Source: a virus. From it: 36,749 nucleotides of DNA. Within the stretch, counting starts at the first letter, position 1; every line of letters starts with the position of its first letter. The DNA is taken from the IMG/VR virus record IMGVR_UViG_3300027971_000115, positions 1 to 36,749 of that record; one strand, 5' to 3'. The position numbers and the translations under genes were made by a program. Below are positions 12,718-18,658 of this stretch, piece after piece. The notes under the pieces are model-generated. The model was not told the DNA's origin. It saw only the letters and a program-made list of their open reading frames with translations, and ran no database searches.

Positions 12718-13272
12718 AATATTAAACGTTATTGATAATTTTGGTTCGATAATTCTGTCAACTCTGTGCGTAACGTTTGGACCAAAAAACAATGCATGTT
12801 GGTCGTTCATTATGAATTCTTCATTGTTCAAAACCCAAACTGATTTGCCTTGAACATTCTTAACAAGAACTGAATATGGATGTGTATGGTCTTTGAATGA
12901 TACTGCTGACGTTCCTTTTCCAACATAGATGTTTGCTGTAGCATTACCATATTCATTCATAAGAATATCTGTTATCTTAGATATGTCATTGAACAAATAT
13001 TGAACTCTGCTTAGAACTAACGTGTATCCATTATTGTACATGTCATGTACTTTGTTTGCATCTACGTATCCATCATCCAAATAAAAATCAAAAAACTCTT
13101 CATCATTCTGTAGAATTGTTTTTATGCTTGGAACATTATCATAGTTCCAACCACTCACATGTTTAAGATAATGTCTAGGCCAACGATACCTATCTGAGAT
13201 TCGTTCCATTAAATCATCTATCGTAAATGATAGATTGATATTTTCTATTTGATCAAAAATTTTATTGTTCAT
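12700..13272 (-). CDS. JmjC/cupin_4-like 2OG-Fe(II) oxygenase
   Basis: A 190-aa protein with a JmjC/cupin_4-like core. NIYVGKGTSAVSFKDHTHPY gives metal-ligand candidates H129 and H131, followed by SVLVKNVQGKSVWVL as in ribosomal oxygenases. FFGPNVTHRVDRI gives H169 and the basic residue. The family hydroxylates ribosomal proteins or other proteins. Here the gene lies within the tRNA array, and its final codons and TAG stop form the 5' 18 bases of tRNA-Leu. Substrate unknown. The acidic second ligand is not obvious, so activity is uncertain. Confidence 0.72.
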   Translation of the reverse strand: MNNKIFDQIENINLSFTIDDLMERISDRYRWPRHYLKHVSGWNYDNVPSIKTILQNDEEFFDFYLDDGYVDANKVHDMYNNGYTLVLSRVQYLFNDISKITDILMNEYGNATANIYVGKGTSAVSFKDHTHPYSVLVKNVQGKSVWVLNNEEFIMNDQHALFFGPNVTHRVDRIIEPKLSITFNIVSMAK

Positions 13273-13873
13273 ATTCTGTATTGAAACTTAAAACAATTCT
13301 CTCTTTAGATTGATTTTTTTTATCCGATCCATGTTCTAACCAACTAGGAAACAAAATTAAATCTCCAACAGTTGGCATGAATTTTACATTTTGTGATGAA
13401 TACTCAGTTACATTTTCATTCATAATGAATTCCGGAATAAATGATGCAAACGAATTTGGATTTAAAAAACATATATCACTACTATCATCATCAACATTTA
13501 AATATAAAGCACCTGAGATAACACTTCCACCATGCCAATGATATTTTAATTTGCTATCTGGATATTGTACATTCATCCAAGAATTTGATAATTTAAGTTT
13601 TTTAGATCCATAATCTTTTGCATAGTGATTAACTGCTAATTGAAGTTTATCTTTTATATTGAAATGTTTTTCGATGTTATCCAGAGTAAAACTTTTTTGT
13701 CCTATATGTGCATGTGCAAGAAATGACGTTTTTACATTACCATTAAACACACCATAATCGCTCAAAGATTCTTCAATGAGTTGATTTAAAACTTCAATGC
13801 ATTCGTTAGGTGTCAAAAAATTTTCAAATCTTTTCAATAGAACTGGAAAGATATTGTAATTATGCTCAATCAT
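13262..13873 (-). CDS. 2OG-Fe(II) oxygenase (2OG-FeII_Oxy_5-like)
   Basis: A 203-aa protein. NSWMNVQYPDSKLKYHWHGG contains H112 and H114, followed by SVISGALYLN, the hallmark of the TIGR02466/PF13759 group. FPSWLEHGSDKKNQ gives the distal H181, and ERIVLSFN gives R192 for 2-oxoglutarate. The start at 13873 follows AAAGG with good spacing. A longer frame would run into tRNA-Arg. Stop and the next start overlap by 11 bases. Common in cyanophages and other T4-like phages; substrate unknown. Confidence 0.85.
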   Translation of the reverse strand: MIEHNYNIFPVLLKRFENFLTPNECIEVLNQLIEESLSDYGVFNGNVKTSFLAHAHIGQKSFTLDNIEKHFNIKDKLQLAVNHYAKDYGSKKLKLSNSWMNVQYPDSKLKYHWHGGSVISGALYLNVDDDSSDICFLNPNSFASFIPEFIMNENVTEYSSQNVKFMPTVGDLILFPSWLEHGSDKKNQSKERIVLSFNTEYEQ

Positions 13874-13888
13874 ATACGCCTTTAAATC

Positions 13889-13963
13889 TGGCCCGACCTG
13901 AGGGAATCGAACCCCCATAATGACTTTAGAAGAATCATGTCCTATCCGTTGAACGAAGGTCGG
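13889..13963 (-). tRNA. tRNA-Arg(TCT)
   Basis: Acceptor CCGACCT/AGGTCGG, discriminator G, CCA encoded, anticodon loop CTTCTAA, T-loop TTCGATT. Confidence 0.95.
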
Positions 13964-13970
13964 AATAAAC

Positions 13971-14044
13971 TGGAGCGGGATATGAGAATCGAACTCATAA
14001 CTGAAGTTTGGAAGACTGCCGTTTTACCACTAAACTAATCCCGC
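13971..14044 (-). tRNA. tRNA-Gly(TCC)
   Basis: Acceptor GCGGGAT/ATCCCGC, discriminator T, CCA encoded, anticodon loop CTTCCAA. One C-T mismatch lies in the anticodon stem. Confidence 0.93.
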
Positions 14045-14052
14045 ATAAAAAT

Positions 14053-14127
14053 TGGTGGAGATGGAGAGAATCGAACTCTCAATTTCTGGTTGCAAACCAG
14101 ATGTGTTCCCATTAGCACTACACCCCC
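14053..14127 (-). tRNA. tRNA-Ala(TGC)
   Basis: Acceptor GGGGGTG/CATCTCC (two G-U pairs), discriminator A, CCA encoded, anticodon loop TTTGCAA on stem TCTGG/CCAGA. A C-A mismatch closes the D-stem. Confidence 0.9.
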
Positions 14128-14136
14128 CATTATATA

Positions 14137-14213
<77 letters not shown>

Positions 14214-14222
14214 TTTTATTCT

Positions 14223-14297
14223 TGGTACCTTGTGACAGGATCGAACTGCCGACCTTCTCCGTGTAAAGGAGTTACTCTACCGCTGAGTTAACAAGGC
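14223..14297 (-). tRNA. tRNA-Val(TAC)
   Basis: Acceptor GCCTTGT/ACAAGGT, discriminator A, CCA encoded, anticodon loop TTTACAC. An A-A mismatch opens the base of the anticodon stem. Confidence 0.93.
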
Positions 14298-14302
14298 GTT
14301 AT

Positions 14303-14376
14303 TGGTGCCCCTTGACAGAATCGAACTGCCGTAACCTGATTACAAAACAGGCGTAATACCATTATACTAAAAGGGC
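14303..14376 (-). tRNA. tRNA-Thr(TGT)
   Basis: Acceptor GCCCTTT/AAGGGGC, discriminator A, CCA encoded, anticodon loop TTTGTAA. Its first ten bases also carry the stop of the gene at 14367. Confidence 0.94.
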
Positions 14377-14921
14377 AAAACTTTTACTTCTTTAATGAAA
14401 AATGTTAGAGTCAATCTAGCATTATTCACATCATCACCAAAACATTGTTCTGGTCGATGCAACAAATTTGCATTATACAAAGCAAGTCTGTTAAAAACAT
14501 TATCGATTACAATTGGTTTATTGTCAACTAAAACTATTGTTCCGGAATTCTTCGGAGGATTTTTATTCAGATAAATCACTCCAGACAAAACAGAACCATC
14601 ATCTTTATGCCACCAACTGTTTTGGGGTTGCCCAACAAACGCTGGCGCAAAATGCAAATATGATTCTATTTTGCATTGCACATTGTATGATGTAATCTTT
14701 TTAAAAATTTCATTGAACAATTTATTACACAAACTGTAATCGATAACTTCTAACAAATCTGATCTGAGCCCCTGCCAATACCCACCAATCGGTTCACTAC
14801 TTTTTAGTAACGCACCATTGATTGTATTCGTTCGTTTATAATACTCTATTCTCTTAGAGAAGTCAACAAGCAAATCTGGATCATCTAAAATATTATCTAC
14901 TACAAGGTAATCATTAATCAT
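14367..14921 (-). CDS. 2OG-Fe(II) oxygenase
   Basis: A 184-aa protein with complete iron and 2-oxoglutarate ligands: H105-K-D107 in NSWWHKDDGSVLSGVIYLN, the distal H155 in ALYNANLLHRPEQC, and R169 in NNARLTLTFF. The opening MINDYLVVDNILDDPDLLVD is typical of phage prolyl-hydroxylase-like enzymes. Substrate unknown. No clear ribosome site is visible upstream. The TAG stop lies within the 5' end of tRNA-Thr. Confidence 0.85.
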   Translation of the reverse strand: MINDYLVVDNILDDPDLLVDFSKRIEYYKRTNTINGALLKSSEPIGGYWQGLRSDLLEVIDYSLCNKLFNEIFKKITSYNVQCKIESYLHFAPAFVGQPQNSWWHKDDGSVLSGVIYLNKNPPKNSGTIVLVDNKPIVIDNVFNRLALYNANLLHRPEQCFGDDVNNARLTLTFFIKEVKVLPF

Positions 14922-14954
14922 AATTTCATTTTAAGTTGTCATACTTTATATAGT

Positions 14955-15028
14955 TGGCAGAGGGTACAAGAATCGAACTTGTGACAACGGAATCAAAATC
15001 CGTGGTTATACCATTTAACTAACCCCCA
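14955..15028 (-). tRNA. tRNA-Gln(TTG)
   Basis: Acceptor TGGGGGT/ACCCTCT with a T1-T72 mismatch, discriminator G, CCA encoded, anticodon loop TTTTGAT. Confidence 0.94.
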
Positions 15029-15034
15029 ACAACT

Positions 15035-15122
15035 TGGCGGAAGCGGTGAGATTCGAACTCACGGACCGTTTCCGATCTCTAGTTTTCAAGACTAGCGCCA
15101 TAGACCACTCGACCACACTTCC
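15035..15122 (-). tRNA. tRNA-Ser(TGA)
   Basis: Acceptor GGAAGTG/CGCTTCC, discriminator G, CCA encoded, anticodon loop CTTGAAA, long variable arm. Confidence 0.95.
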
Positions 15123-15126
15123 TAAT

Positions 15127-15201
15127 TGGCACCCAATGAAGGAATCAAACCTCCAACTCCTCGTTCGTAGCAAGGTGTGATATTCATTTCACTAATCGGG
15201 T
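15127..15201 (-). tRNA. tRNA-Arg(ACG) with A19-U56 pair
   Basis: Acceptor ACCCGAT/ATTGGGT, discriminator G, CCA encoded, anticodon loop CTACGAA (A34 needs TadA deamination to inosine). The T-loop is TTTGATT, so position 56 is U instead of C, and the D-loop AATGAATA has A19 instead of G. The usual G19-C56 pair thus appears replaced by A19-U56. Confidence 0.9.
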
Positions 15202-15204
15202 AAT

Positions 15205-15287
15205 TGGTGCCCCAAGAGAGACTCGAACTCTCACGCACTAGGCACTGGCTTCTAAGACCAGCGTGTCTACCATTCCACCATCGGGGC
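15205..15287 (-). tRNA. tRNA-Leu(TAG)
   Basis: Acceptor GCCCCGA/TTGGGGC, discriminator A, CCA encoded, anticodon loop CTTAGAA, long variable arm. Confidence 0.94.
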
Positions 15288-15295
15288 GATATACT

Positions 15296-15369
15296 TGGTA
15301 CCCAGTAGAGGTATCGATCCTCTGATTAACGCTTATCAAGCGTTTGTTATACCATTTAACTAACCGGGC
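15296..15369 (-). tRNA. tRNA-Ile(GAT)
   Basis: Acceptor GCCCGGT/ACTGGGT, discriminator A, CCA encoded, anticodon loop TTGATAA. The T-loop ATCGATA has A at position 54. Confidence 0.92.
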
Positions 15370-15374
15370 ATATT

Positions 15375-15450
15375 TGGTACCGACTTCAGGTTACGATCCT
15401 GATTCTCTGGTTTTTCAAACCAGCGCAATGACCACACTTGCTCAATCGGC
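15375..15450 (-). tRNA. tRNA-Phe(GAA), divergent core
   Basis: Acceptor GCCGATT/AGTCGGT, discriminator A, CCA encoded, anticodon loop TTGAAAA. Position 8 is G rather than U, the T-loop ATCGTAA has A54 and U58, and positions 15 and 48 read T and A. The first nine bases overlap the stop of the gene at 15442. Confidence 0.87.
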
Positions 15451-16026
15451 AGAACCATTTCCGTTCTTAAATCCTACTACACCACCTTCTTCTTTGATGC
15501 GTTTGATAACGTCTTCAAAAAGAATTGGCGTGTAATCTGTTTGCTCTACACATACACAATAGTATCTTGGATCGGGAACTGGAACACCATACTTACCTAC
15601 TGGTTGCATCATCACTCTGTTAGAATGTAGATGCCCATGAATGTTCACACCGAATCTTCCAAGACTGTCTACGTGAATAGGAATGTGAGAAAGAATCATT
15701 CCGTTCATTACATGATATGCACGTAACTCTCTGAAATGTTTTCTATACTCATCATCACGAAAAATATCGTGATTACCACGAATTAAAACTTTGTCACCAT
15801 TCAACCTACGCATAATTCCCAATGCTTTGCGGTTGATAACAACATCGCCTAGATGATAAACTTTATCGTTAGGGCGAACTCTATCGTTCCAACGCCTAAC
15901 CATTTCTTCATCCATCTCATCTGCATTATCCCATGGACGTAGTTTTGTCACACCATCATTACGCATGAATGTACATACACCATGGTGACCAAAGTGTGTG
16001 TCACTAACTAAAAATACTGACGGCAT
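15442..16026 (-). CDS. Calcineurin-like metallophosphatase (second copy)
   Basis: A 194-aa metallophosphoesterase: D9-T-H11 in VSDTHFGHH, YHLGDVV near residue 58, RGNHD near 84, SHIPIH near 113 and HGHLHSN near 130. Compact phage enzymes of this type are phosphodiesterases with unproven substrates. Sequence and length differ from the enzyme at 9529, so not a recent duplicate. It is flanked by tRNA-His and tRNA-Phe, and its stop codon is part of the tRNA-Phe gene, so RNase P would trim its transcript. Confidence 0.9.
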   Translation of the reverse strand: MPSVFLVSDTHFGHHGVCTFMRNDGVTKLRPWDNADEMDEEMVRRWNDRVRPNDKVYHLGDVVINRKALGIMRRLNGDKVLIRGNHDIFRDDEYRKHFRELRAYHVMNGMILSHIPIHVDSLGRFGVNIHGHLHSNRVMMQPVGKYGVPVPDPRYYCVCVEQTDYTPILFEDVIKRIKEEGGVVGFKNGNGSAD

Positions 16027-16040
16027 ATATTACTCCTTTG

Positions 16041-16115
16041 TGGGGTGTCTAATGAGGATCGAACTCATACGGAGGGAATCACAATCCCTAATGCTACCAC
16101 TACATCATAGACACC
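16041..16115 (-). tRNA. tRNA-His(GTG)
   Basis: Acceptor GTGTCTA/TAGACAC with encoded G-1 paired to C73, then CCA. Anticodon loop TTGTGAT. Confidence 0.95.
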
Positions 16116-16207
16116 ATATAGAAACACTCTTATTCTCCATACCTTCTTGAGGATCAATTCAAGGTCTTACTTCATAGAACCTGCGTCCAGTTTAGAGTGT
16201 TTTTATA
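16116..16207 (-). ncRNA. Structured spacer RNA A between tRNA-Lys and tRNA-His
   Basis: No ORF of note. The ends form an 18-bp stem (16113-16130 with 16194-16211, one G-U) reaching into both tRNAs. Inside is a hairpin ACCTTGA/TCAAGAAGGT with a two-base bulge. Candidate stable RNA released when the tRNAs are processed, similar in position to T4 RNA C and RNA D. Confidence 0.55.
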
Positions 16208-16282
16208 TGGTAGGGGCACCGAGAATCGAACTCGGATTAATAGGTTAAAAGCCTACTACTTTAGCCGTTAAGTTATGCCCCC
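16208..16282 (-). tRNA. tRNA-Lys(TTT)
   Basis: Acceptor GGGGGCA/TGCCCCT, discriminator A, CCA encoded, anticodon loop CTTTTAA. Confidence 0.94.
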
Positions 16283-16286
16283 ATAT

Positions 16287-16361
16287 TGGTGGTTCAGGTT
16301 GGATTCGAGCCAACGACCTACTCCGTATGAAGGAGTTGCACTACCGCTGTGCTACTGAACC
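16287..16361 (-). tRNA. tRNA-Met(CAT), elongator-like
   Basis: Acceptor GGTTCAG/CTGAACC, discriminator A, CCA encoded, anticodon loop TTCATAC on ACTCC/GGAGT. The loop matches organellar elongator Met. The T-loop CTCGAAT has C54. First pair G1-C72 rules out a normal initiator. Confidence 0.93.
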
Positions 16362-16364
16362 GAT

Positions 16365-16450
16365 TGGTGGAGAATCAGGGATTCGAACCCCGTATACCTT
16401 AAGGTGACAGATTTACAGTCTGCTGAAGTCGCCAATGCTTCTCATTCTCC
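16365..16450 (-). tRNA. tRNA-Tyr(GTA)
   Basis: Acceptor GGAGAAT/ATTCTCC, discriminator A, CCA encoded, anticodon loop CTGTAAA, long variable arm. Confidence 0.95.
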
Positions 16451-16456
16451 GTTGTT

Positions 16457-16531
16457 TGGCTCCAGAGGCAGGGATCGAACCTACGACCAATTGATTAACA
16501 GTCAACTGCACTACCGCTGTGCTACTCTGGA
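16457..16531 (-). tRNA. tRNA-Asn(GTT)
   Basis: Acceptor TCCAGAG/CTCTGGA, discriminator G, CCA encoded, anticodon loop CTGTTAA. Confidence 0.95.
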
Positions 16532-16738
16532 ATAAATGCTTTCTCTCTGCGGCGGTAATTATAGTACAGAAAGATATGACGCTATCATATCCCTCACACG
16601 TACCCTCCACCCGCTCCCCGACCAAAGAGAATTCTCGTATTGCCAACGCTACTTCGGTAAAAGTAGTACCACCCTTGAGTCACGAACTCACTTCTCCTTC
16701 CTGCGGGTCACAGTAGCCAGACGTTACTCCGGCGGGTT
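16532..16738 (-). ncRNA. GC-rich structured spacer RNA B
   Basis: About 207 bases between the divergent CAU tRNA and tRNA-Asn, visibly richer in G+C than the coding regions. Hairpins on the minus strand: GCCGGA/TCTGGC, CTACTT/AAGTAG, GATATGA/TCATATC (7 bp perfect), and a possible long-range ACCCGC/GCGGGT pair. No convincing ORF. Possibly a stable RNA of unknown role. Confidence 0.5.
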
Positions 16739-16811
16739 TGGTTGCAGGTAGTGGTAACGCTCCACTCTCACTATGGCTTATGAGACCATGCGGGTCCTTG
16801 ACCTACCTGCG
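16739..16811 (-). tRNA. Highly divergent CAU tRNA or tRNA-like RNA, initiator-like
   Basis: A 73-base cloverleaf: six acceptor pairs GCAGGT/ACCTGC with C1-A72 unpaired as in tRNA-fMet, discriminator A and encoded CCA. Anticodon arm ATGGT-CTCATAA-GCCAT. T-arm AGTGG-AGCGTTA-CCACT. The D-arm is tiny (GGTC-AAG-GACC) and lacks GG, and the T-loop lacks T54, T55 and A58. The C1-A72 mismatch and CAT suggest an initiator, but the three G-C pairs of initiator anticodon stems are absent. It may be a mimic or a decaying gene. Confidence 0.5.
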
Positions 16812-16814
16812 ATA

Positions 16815-17270
16815 TTACTTTATAACTTGTAGATACTCGTAGTTAACAGTATCTTCGTTTTCTCTAAACACTATAGCACCATTACGTGTATGAAATCTTT
16901 TTGCTAAATCAGTCTTTGGAGATAGTGTTACGAATCGTTTAATGTCTGGATTGTTTTCTTTGATAGATTTTACTGCATCAAAGATTAACGTGCGACCTGC
17001 TCCTGGTGCGTAACTCCATATCGTATAGAATACAGCAACATCTGGCGTATCACAAATCTCAAACAACTCAGATTCTTTTGTTGGAATCATGTTTTGATAA
17101 CTAACACATGTCATTGCTTTCACTTCATCTTGTTCATTGCGGAACACAAAGATATCTCTGTTCTTTCCGATTCTATCAACGTGAGGAATGTTTGGGCGAA
17201 CTGGATCGTCAATCAAAAATTCAAAAAACTTATCAGTCAATTCTTTTATAGTACGTATCATATTATTCAT
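16815..17270 (-). CDS. GNAT-like acetyltransferase family protein
   Basis: A 151-aa protein. AVFYTIWSYAPGAGRTLIFD carries the PGxGR-like acetyl-CoA loop, followed by a helix (AVKSIKENNPDIKRF), a VTLSPKTDLAKRFHTRNGA segment and a final beta strand, the order of a GNAT fold. Target unknown. A location among tRNAs makes tRNA or a translation protein conceivable, but nothing in the sequence shows it. A TATAAATA box lies 25 bases upstream; the ribosome site is weak. The gene ends three bases before the divergent CAU tRNA. Confidence 0.65.
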   Translation of the reverse strand: MNNMIRTIKELTDKFFEFLIDDPVRPNIPHVDRIGKNRDIFVFRNEQDEVKAMTCVSYQNMIPTKESELFEICDTPDVAVFYTIWSYAPGAGRTLIFDAVKSIKENNPDIKRFVTLSPKTDLAKRFHTRNGAIVFRENEDTVNYEYLQVIK

Positions 17271-17294
17271 TTCTTAAAATTATAAATCGTCATA

Positions 17295-17302
17295 TATTTA
17301 TA
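17295..17302 (-). promoter_or_regulatory. T4-type late promoter box TATAAATA
   Basis: Exact TATAAATA on the minus strand, 25 bp upstream of the ATG at 17270, the usual spacing for a T4-type late promoter. Confidence 0.5.
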
Positions 17303-17309
17303 TAAAATC

Positions 17310-17385
17310 TGGCGGTCTTAGGGGGTAACGATCCCCACTCTTATGGCGTGACAAGCCATCGTGCGTCCATGAACACTTTAAGACC
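17310..17385 (-). tRNA. tRNA-Asp(GTC) with swapped tertiary pairs
   Basis: Acceptor GGTCTTA/TAAGACC, discriminator G, CCA encoded, anticodon loop TTGTCAC on ATGGC/GCCAT. Position 8 is A and 14 is T (normally U8-A14), 15 is C and 48 is G (normally G15-C48), 54 is A and 58 is T (normally U54-A58). G18, G19, T55 and C56 are kept. Confidence 0.9.
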
Positions 17386-17642
17386 AAATACATATAGGTA
17401 TATACAATAACCTTATTATTGTGCATATCTATATTGTGTATTAGGATAGGCTACTTGCTTCCAAACAAGCCCCTAATTGAGCAGTTACTCTGTCCATCTC
17501 ATTTATTCAAAGTCTGTGTGCAGTTGAGATTCTGCCTATCAGAGCCTGCGAGGGTATTTTTAATCCTCACGCTAACGGTTTTCTGCCACCGGATCTCTAT
17601 CGCTAATCAAACGCTATTTTAACGAAAATAGTAACGGGATTC
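17386..17642 (-). ncRNA. Structured spacer RNA C
   Basis: 257 bases between tRNA-Ser(GCT) and tRNA-Asp, without a convincing ORF. Minus-strand hairpins: CTATTTT/AAAATAG (7 bp, loop CGTT), CGGT/ACCG, GCGTGAGG/CCCTCGC (one bulge), and CTCTG/CAGAG enclosing ATCTCA/TGAGAT. On the side near tRNA-Asp is CAATAA/TTATTG. Looks like a folded RNA of unknown role. Confidence 0.5.
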
Positions 17643-17730
17643 TGGCGGAGAGTATCAGATTCGAACTGATGCACCCATTTCTGGATGACGGTTTAGCAAA
17701 CCGCTGGTTTAACCACTCACCCAACTCTCC
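17643..17730 (-). tRNA. tRNA-Ser(GCT)
   Basis: Acceptor GGAGAGT/ACTCTCC, discriminator G, CCA encoded, anticodon loop TTGCTAA, long variable arm. Confidence 0.95.
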
Positions 17731-17736
17731 ATTGTT

Positions 17737-17812
17737 TGGAGTAGGTGACAGGATTCGAACCTGCATTATACGGACTTGCAAACCGTTGCCTAGCCTTTCA
17801 GCGCACACCTAC
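17737..17812 (-). tRNA. tRNA-Cys(GCA)
   Basis: Acceptor GTAGGTG/CACCTAC, discriminator T, CCA encoded, anticodon loop TTGCAAG closed by a T-T mismatch. Confidence 0.92.
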
Positions 17813-17991
17813 GTATCTACCATATTGAAACATTCTGTTTACTACCTGCTTTCGCATACTCAATGTTTTCGTTGGTTGCGGCCAACATTATTCATTGAAC
17901 TCATCCGCTTTGAGAATCTACCGGCCGGATATCTCTATTTCACTGGATGGCAAGGGCGTTCATATCAACTACCGAGCAAAATGTTTCAATA
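17813..17991 (-). ncRNA. Structured spacer RNA D between tRNA-Glu and tRNA-Cys
   Basis: Closed by a perfect 17-bp inverted repeat (17818-17834 with 17980-17996) that extends into the CCA end of tRNA-Glu. Inside on the minus strand: TCAATG/CATTGA enclosing GTTGG/CCAAC, and TGC-GAAA-GCA with a GNRA tetraloop. No convincing ORF. The outer stem shares ACCATATxGAAACA with spacer A, so the two may be related. Confidence 0.6.
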
Positions 17992-18066
17992 TGGTACACC
18001 GTAGGAGAATCGAACTCCTCTTCCAGCCGTGAAAGGGCTGTGTCCTAACCGATAGACGAACGGTGC
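17992..18066 (-). tRNA. tRNA-Glu(TTC)
   Basis: Acceptor GCACCGT/ACGGTGT, discriminator A, CCA encoded, anticodon loop CTTTCAC. First tRNA of the array. Confidence 0.95.
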
Positions 18067-18122
18067 AAATTGACAGGCAAATTGTTAAAGAGCATTTGAT
18101 TGATTTCTCAATCTATGAATAG

Positions 18123-18151
18123 AGTATAACACGATACGCTATCCATGTCAA
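18123..18151 (-). promoter_or_regulatory. sigma70 promoter of the tRNA array
   Basis: TTGACA (18151-18146), 17 bp, TATACT (18128-18123). Predicted start near 18116, about 50 bases before tRNA-Glu. Confidence 0.88.
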
Positions 18152-18167
18152 CAATATTTTTTGGTAC

Positions 18168-18185
18168 TGTTGTTTTTTGTAAACA
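18168..18185. promoter_or_regulatory. Degenerate TGTTG-N8-AAACA upstream element
   Basis: TGTTG-TTTTTTGT-AAACA, one base off, 16 bp upstream of the -35 at 18146. Confidence 0.55.
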
Positions 18186-18190
18186 CAAAT

Positions 18191-18219
18191 AAAAATCCCC
18201 TAGTTTTTTAGGCTAGGGG
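18191..18219 (-). terminator. Rho-independent terminator before the tRNA promoter
   Basis: Stem CCCCTAG/CTAGGGG (7 bp, 18197-18219). On the minus strand it is followed by ATTTTT (18196-18191). It isolates the tRNA array from the upstream operon. Confidence 0.88.
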
Positions 18220-18249
18220 GCTTTTGTTTGCATTTAAGGTTTTTGGTCC

Positions 18250-18363
18250 TCAGGTGCAAGCCCCCATTCCAGGTGTGTGGCAATCGGCAATCTCAAAGCG
18301 AGAATTACCCTGCCAACTTGATGGCATATAATTCGTCTTTGACTGTACCGATAATAGTTTCAT
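18250..18363 (-). CDS. 37-aa small protein
   Basis: Starts MKLLSVQSKTNYMPSSWQGN and ends ADCHTPGMGACT with two cysteines. The start overlaps the stop of the MazG-like gene (TAATG), and the frame ends before the terminator. No family recognised. Coupling and position are the main support. Confidence 0.5.
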   Translation of the reverse strand: MKLLSVQSKTNYMPSSWQGNSRFEIADCHTPGMGACT

Positions 18364-18641
18364 TAAATTTTCTCTTTAGTAAAAATGTCTGACCACATTT
18401 GCAATTTCTTGCGTTTGTTTTGTGAAGCCTGTTCCACTTCATCAATGTTGATGATTTTATTTTCAATCATCAATTGAATCATGCAAAACAAATCTCCAAC
18501 TTCCTCTGTTAACCTTTGTCGATTGGTGCGTTCCAAATGAACTGCATCAATGCCAAATCGAAAAACTTTGCTAATCGCTTGTGTCACTTCTGCACACTCT
18601 TCTTGTGCAATCAGCAATACTTCTTTTTCGACCTCATTCAT
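18363..18641 (-). CDS. MazG-like nucleotide pyrophosphohydrolase
   Basis: A 92-aa all-alpha NTP-PPase-like protein. EECAEVTQAISKVFRFG near residue 17 and LTEEVGDLFCMIQLM near 52 carry the paired ExxE and ExxD metal-binding helices. Phage MazG proteins are thought to act on (d)NTPs or ppGpp. The start at 18641 follows AAAGGATATATA. A consensus promoter lies just upstream at 18662-18690, inside the preceding gene's end. Confidence 0.82.
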   Translation of the reverse strand: MNEVEKEVLLIAQEECAEVTQAISKVFRFGIDAVHLERTNRQRLTEEVGDLFCMIQLMIENKIINIDEVEQASQNKRKKLQMWSDIFTKEKI

Positions 18642-18658
18642 TATATATCCTTTTTCTT

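Noticed and set aside
17440-17480. Possible plus-strand tRNA-Gly-like arm (CTTCCAA loop) in spacer C
   Set aside because: No acceptor stem or T-arm can be paired around it.
16532-17991. Hammerhead ribozyme, group I intron or RNase P RNA in the tRNA spacers
   Set aside because: I looked for CUGAUGA with GAAA, intron P7-like cores and RNase P motifs and found none. Covariance searches would be needed to exclude divergent forms.
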